In this document: one piece after another, positions 35,471-38,859 of the stretch
Position numbering within the stretch: position 1 is the stretch's first letter
Layout: each line of letters opens with the position of its first letter
Source of the DNA: Davidsoniella eucalypti
Taxonomy: Eukaryota; Ascomycota; Sordariomycetes; Microascales; Ceratocystidaceae
Assembly: GCA_004009845.1 (NCBI GenBank)
Contig: RMBW01000229.1
Location: 1-38,859, forward strand
Length of the DNA: 38,859 bases
Direction: 5' to 3'
Made by a program: the position numbers and the translations under genes
The notes under the pieces: model-generated
The model's input: the letters and a program-made list of their open reading frames with translations, nothing else
The model's database searches: none
Told to the model about the DNA's origin: nothing

Positions 35471-38400
35471 ATGGAAGGCGAACAGATAGTTAGATTAGAG
35501 ATGGGAGCTAAGGGAACGTATCTAGATTTATCTATGAATACTTTTTCTACGAAGGCTCTCGTCGACAGTGGCTGTCTCTGCCTCGCCGTCGTGCCCCCGC
35601 GCCTACTCGCCCACGCCACGAAGACATTACCCATCGAACCTCGTAAGGTATCCCTCGCTGCATCGCAAACCAGTCCCCCCGTCATCACACAAATCGCTCA
35701 GTTCACACTACACTTGCCCGACCACCACGAGGACATATGGGCCTACGTCGTCCCCGGCCAGACCGAAGACCTGATACTCGGTCAACGCTGGCTCATTAAC
35801 CACGACGTGCACTTGCACCCTCGTTCCGGACAAATTGAAGTCCCTACGGCCGAAGAACTGACACCTGACGAATTCCACAAGCTCTGCGACAACGACGACG
35901 ACCTCGCCATCTACCGGATTACACTAGAGGACGTCAACAGAGCATTAGCGCAAAAGGAACAGGAGAGACCTCCACTGCCTGAATGGTTAAGACCTGTGGC
36001 CTCAGTATTCGAGGCAAAGGCGTCCAAGGACCTCCCGCCACACCGGCCTGGAGTGGACTTGAAGATCGAGCTGCTGGAGGGAAAGACGTTACCTGTACAA
36101 TCGCTTTATCCGTTGTCCCGGGCAGAGTTGTTGGTAATGCAGAAGACGTTGACGGAACTACTGGCTACTAAATGGATAAAAGACACAAAGTCTGAAGTGG
36201 GCTCTCCAGTGCTATTTGTAAAGAAACCTGGAGGTGGAATTCGTTTCTGCGTAGACTACCGCGCAGTCAACGCTATTTCCAAAAAGGACTCATACCCCTT
36301 ACCCCTTATCCATGACACCCTGCGGCAAATTTCGGAAGCCAAGTGGGTGTCCAAGGTAGATGTCATTGCTGCTTTCCATCGTATTCGTATAGCCCCTGGC
36401 TATGAGGAGTTAACCGCTTTTCGGACTCCCCTAGGGGCCTTCGAATGGAACGTCATCCCTTCGGTCTGACCAACGCCCCTGCTGCTTCCAACGCTACATC
36501 AACTCGGTCCTTCGGAAATGGCTAGGTATTAGCTGCAGCGCTTATATCGATGACGTGGATATTTACTCCAGCGGTACTGAGGAGGAGCATAGACAACTAG
36601 TGCTCGAGATCGTCCATGCACTCGATCAAGCCGGCCTCCAACTCGACTTGCGCAAGTGTCACTTTCTGGCTAAGGAGATTAAGTTCCTCGGATTCATAGT
36701 CGGCCCAGGTATTGGTATCAAGGCTGACCCCGAGAAAACCCTAGCGATTCGTGAATGGAAACCACCTACGACATTGAAAGGTTTACGCGGGTTTATTGGC
36801 TTCGTGAATTTCTACAGAGATTTTGTGCCTCGACTGTCAGAATTAATGGCGCCTCTGGTAGGGTTAACCAAGAAGGACACCCCTTTCGTATGGTCTGATG
36901 CCTGCGCTCACTCTTTTGCCGAAGTTAAGAAAGCCTTCCTTACTCCCCCTGTTCTGACTCCTTTTGACCCCCTGAAAGAAACTGTACTGACCGCCGACTC
37001 GTCTGGTTACGCCTTAGGAGCAGAATTATCCCAGCGAGGCGATGATGGCCTTATGCACCCCATCGCCTTCCTCTCGCGCAAACTTACTCCCCGGAAGCCA
37101 ATTACCCGATTCACGACAAGGAGATGTTGGCTATTTACTGGTCCATTCGAGAATGGCGCCATTTCCTCCTAGGGTTGACTTTGTGGTATACACTGACCAC
37201 CGTAATCTGGAGTACTTTCGCACTAAGAGGACGCTTGCCGAGAGACAGCGTCGCTGGGGATATGAGCTCTCTGACTTTAGCTTCTGCCTGCGCCATCGCC
37301 CAGGCACCGAGCAAGTTGTACCAGACGCCCTTTCAAGAAGGGACCAGGACATGCCAGCCGACGAAAAAGACGATAGGCTGGCTAGTCGTGTGCACCAACT
37401 CCTCGAGAAGAGTGAGGCGAGCAATGACCTGGTAGTAATTGGCGCAGTTTGGGCTCAGGAGCCAGACAAGGATGCGCCGACTGACGATAACGCAACTAGA
37501 GAAGTAGTATCATCCCCTTTCGCTGACCCGAGATGACTGACCTATGGAACCAAGCCCTTGCCAATAATAACCGCTGGTGGCTGGCTCGTAAATTAGTACG
37601 AGACGAAGCCCGCTCGTTCCCCGCCGACTGGGTCTGCAATGGCAGATGAGCGAATGTAAGGTTGACCAAGACGGACTGCTGCGCTGGCGTGATAGACTTT
37701 GGGTCCCATATTACGAACCCCTGAGAACCAAGATCATCCAGCAAATTCACGACTCTACTCTGGCCGGACACCCAGGAAGAGCAATCACTCGTGATCTTGT
37801 ATCGCGCGAGTATGCCTGGCCTGGCCTGACTAACGACGTCCGACGATTCGTGTCCAACTGCTCTTCTTGCGGCAAGAGCAAGATCTGGCGAGAACAGAAG
37901 CGCGGTCTATTGAAACCTCTGCCTGTACCGTCTAGACCCTGGGCTGAACTAGCAATGGACTTTATTGGACCACTACCTACCTCTTCAGGCTATACTTCCA
38001 TTCTGGGTGTCACGACCGCCTGTCTAAGTCCCAAATCCTGATCCCTATGTCGTCTACAACCGCACAAGCCACCGCTGAAGCCTTGCTAATCCATGTTTTC
38101 TCGCACCACGGTTTTCCTCAAGCAATTGTCTCCGACAGAGGGCCTCAATTTGCTCAATTATTCTGGGGAGAAGTATGTCGCCGGTTCGGCATTCAGCGTC
38201 GCCTGTCCACAGCGTTCCATCCGCAGACGGATGGCAGCCAAGAACGCAGTAATCAGGAGATTGAGACATACCTGCGCAATTTCTGTTCCTTTGCCCAGGA
38301 CGACTGGGCCTCCTTGCTGCCTCAAGCGCAACTCGCCCTAAACAACAGGATCTCTTCCGCTACAGGCCTCTCTCCTTTCTTCATGACCCACGTTTTAACG

Positions 38401-38859
38401 TCGACATTATCGAACCATCTGTACAAGGGCCCCCAGCCTCGAATAAGTCTCCAGTACGCGGGCCCAGGATTGGTTAGCAAAGCTAAGTGATGCCACCCAG
38501 TTCGCTATTGTCGCCATGGCAGCCGCCCAAGAACACCAGGAGAACAGTGCTAACCGTCTTCGCCAGCCCTCTGAAAGTTTCAAAGTAGGAGACCTAGTTT
38601 ACCTAAACACGAAGCACCTGACTACGGAAAGGCCTTCAAAGAAGCTAGACTGCTAGCTAGACGGTACACTGTCCTGGAAGTTGTAGGCAGCCATACGTTC
38701 GCCTGAACGTACCCCTCGGATATTCACCCAGTCTTCCATGTGAGCCTCATCCGACGCGCCCCAAACAACCCCTTGCCATCTCAGGAAATTCAGGACGATG
38801 AGCCTGTCGCAATCCACGGCTAGGGAAGCGCTTGAGGACCCCTCATTGGAGGCTGGTGA
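35471..38859 (+). pseudogene. pol: pol of F2 with several frame breaks, incomplete
   Basis: This encodes protease (DSG), reverse transcriptase, RNase H (TADSSGYALG, TDHRNLEYF) and integrase (zinc region with CSSC, AMDFIGPL, VSDRGPQF, NQEIE), up to just before the chromodomain. The sequence is clean to about 36450. After that the frame changes repeatedly, near 36460, 36490, 37090, 37170, 37530, 37630, 38013 and several times after 38490. Most are single missing bases, often in short runs of one base. The protein sequence between breaks stays conserved. Either the copy has begun to decay or this end of the contig holds uncorrected read errors. Confidence 0.88.

Larger units (their letters stand above)
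33031..38859 (+). mobile_element. F2: family-2 chromovirus, cut by the window end
   Basis: The element has a 5' LTR, a self-priming site, a 29-bp hairpin leader, intact gag, a frameshift signal and pol with several frame breaks. It was inserted into the family-1b pol. The window ends inside pol, before the chromodomain, so the 3' LTR is not seen. It has the same plan as family 1 but clear divergence in LTR, leader and Gag. Confidence 0.92.

Noticed and set aside
1..38859. tRNA, rRNA or host protein genes
   Set aside because: No tRNA cloverleaf with conserved B box, no rRNA segment and no non-transposon protein family was recognised on reading. A covariance-model scan could still find a small RNA.

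Overview
Kind of organism. The window is eukaryotic. It holds about 90 perfect TTAGGG telomere units, several Ty3/Gypsy chromodomain LTR retrotransposons (chromoviruses), a Tad1-like LINE and long AT-rich stretches without genes. This mix is typical of a filamentous ascomycete subtelomere. The order or genus cannot be read from the sequence, and no ordinary host gene was found.

Layout, left part (1-24245), running towards a telomere on the right. 1-995 is a subtelomeric repeat (D) carrying a solo LTR. A family-3 (F3) LTR and chromodomain remnant follows (996-1497). Into it is inserted F1-A (1498-6116), a family-1 element with 5' LTR, gag and a pol cut off before the integrase. F1-A runs directly into R, an AT-rich repeat (6117-12062) that contains a second copy of D. 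After about 570 unassigned bases comes a diverged R copy (12634-14579), then a broken Tad1-like LINE (14580-17662). F1-B (17663-22278) is inserted in the LINE. It is truncated at the same base as F1-A and fused to R again. The short R copy ends in an LTR-like subtelomeric block, then (TTAGGG)n at 23705-24245.

Gap and right part. Twelve Ns separate the telomere from a second segment. 24258-30549 is a full-length family-1 element on the minus strand (F1-C): identical 179-bp LTRs, intact gag and intact pol. It is inserted in an inverted R copy (30550-31750). That R copy is fused to another truncated family-1 element (F1-D), which sits in a family-2 integrase fragment, next to the 3' end of a family-1b element. 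A family-2 element (F2) then begins on the plus strand at 33031 and is cut by the window end. The orientation of R suggests that the right segment also has its chromosome end towards the gap. The scaffold may therefore join two chromosome ends head to head.

How the parts work. Families 1 and 2 share one design: (1) a U3 with a perfect dyad and a TATA box; (2) a primer-binding site just after the LTR that is complementary to a sequence inside the LTR, as in Tf1-type self-priming; (3) a 5' leader made of repeated small hairpins; (4) a Gag with a hydrophobic N-terminus and CCHC knuckles; (5) a candidate -1 frameshift site G GAT TTT directly before the gag stop codon, followed six bases later by a 6-bp stem; (6) Pol in the -1 frame with protease, RT, RNase H, integrase and chromodomain. 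The self-priming pair and the frameshift stem both show compensatory changes between the families, the strongest functional evidence in the window. The dyads and leader hairpins differ in sequence between families but keep their form.
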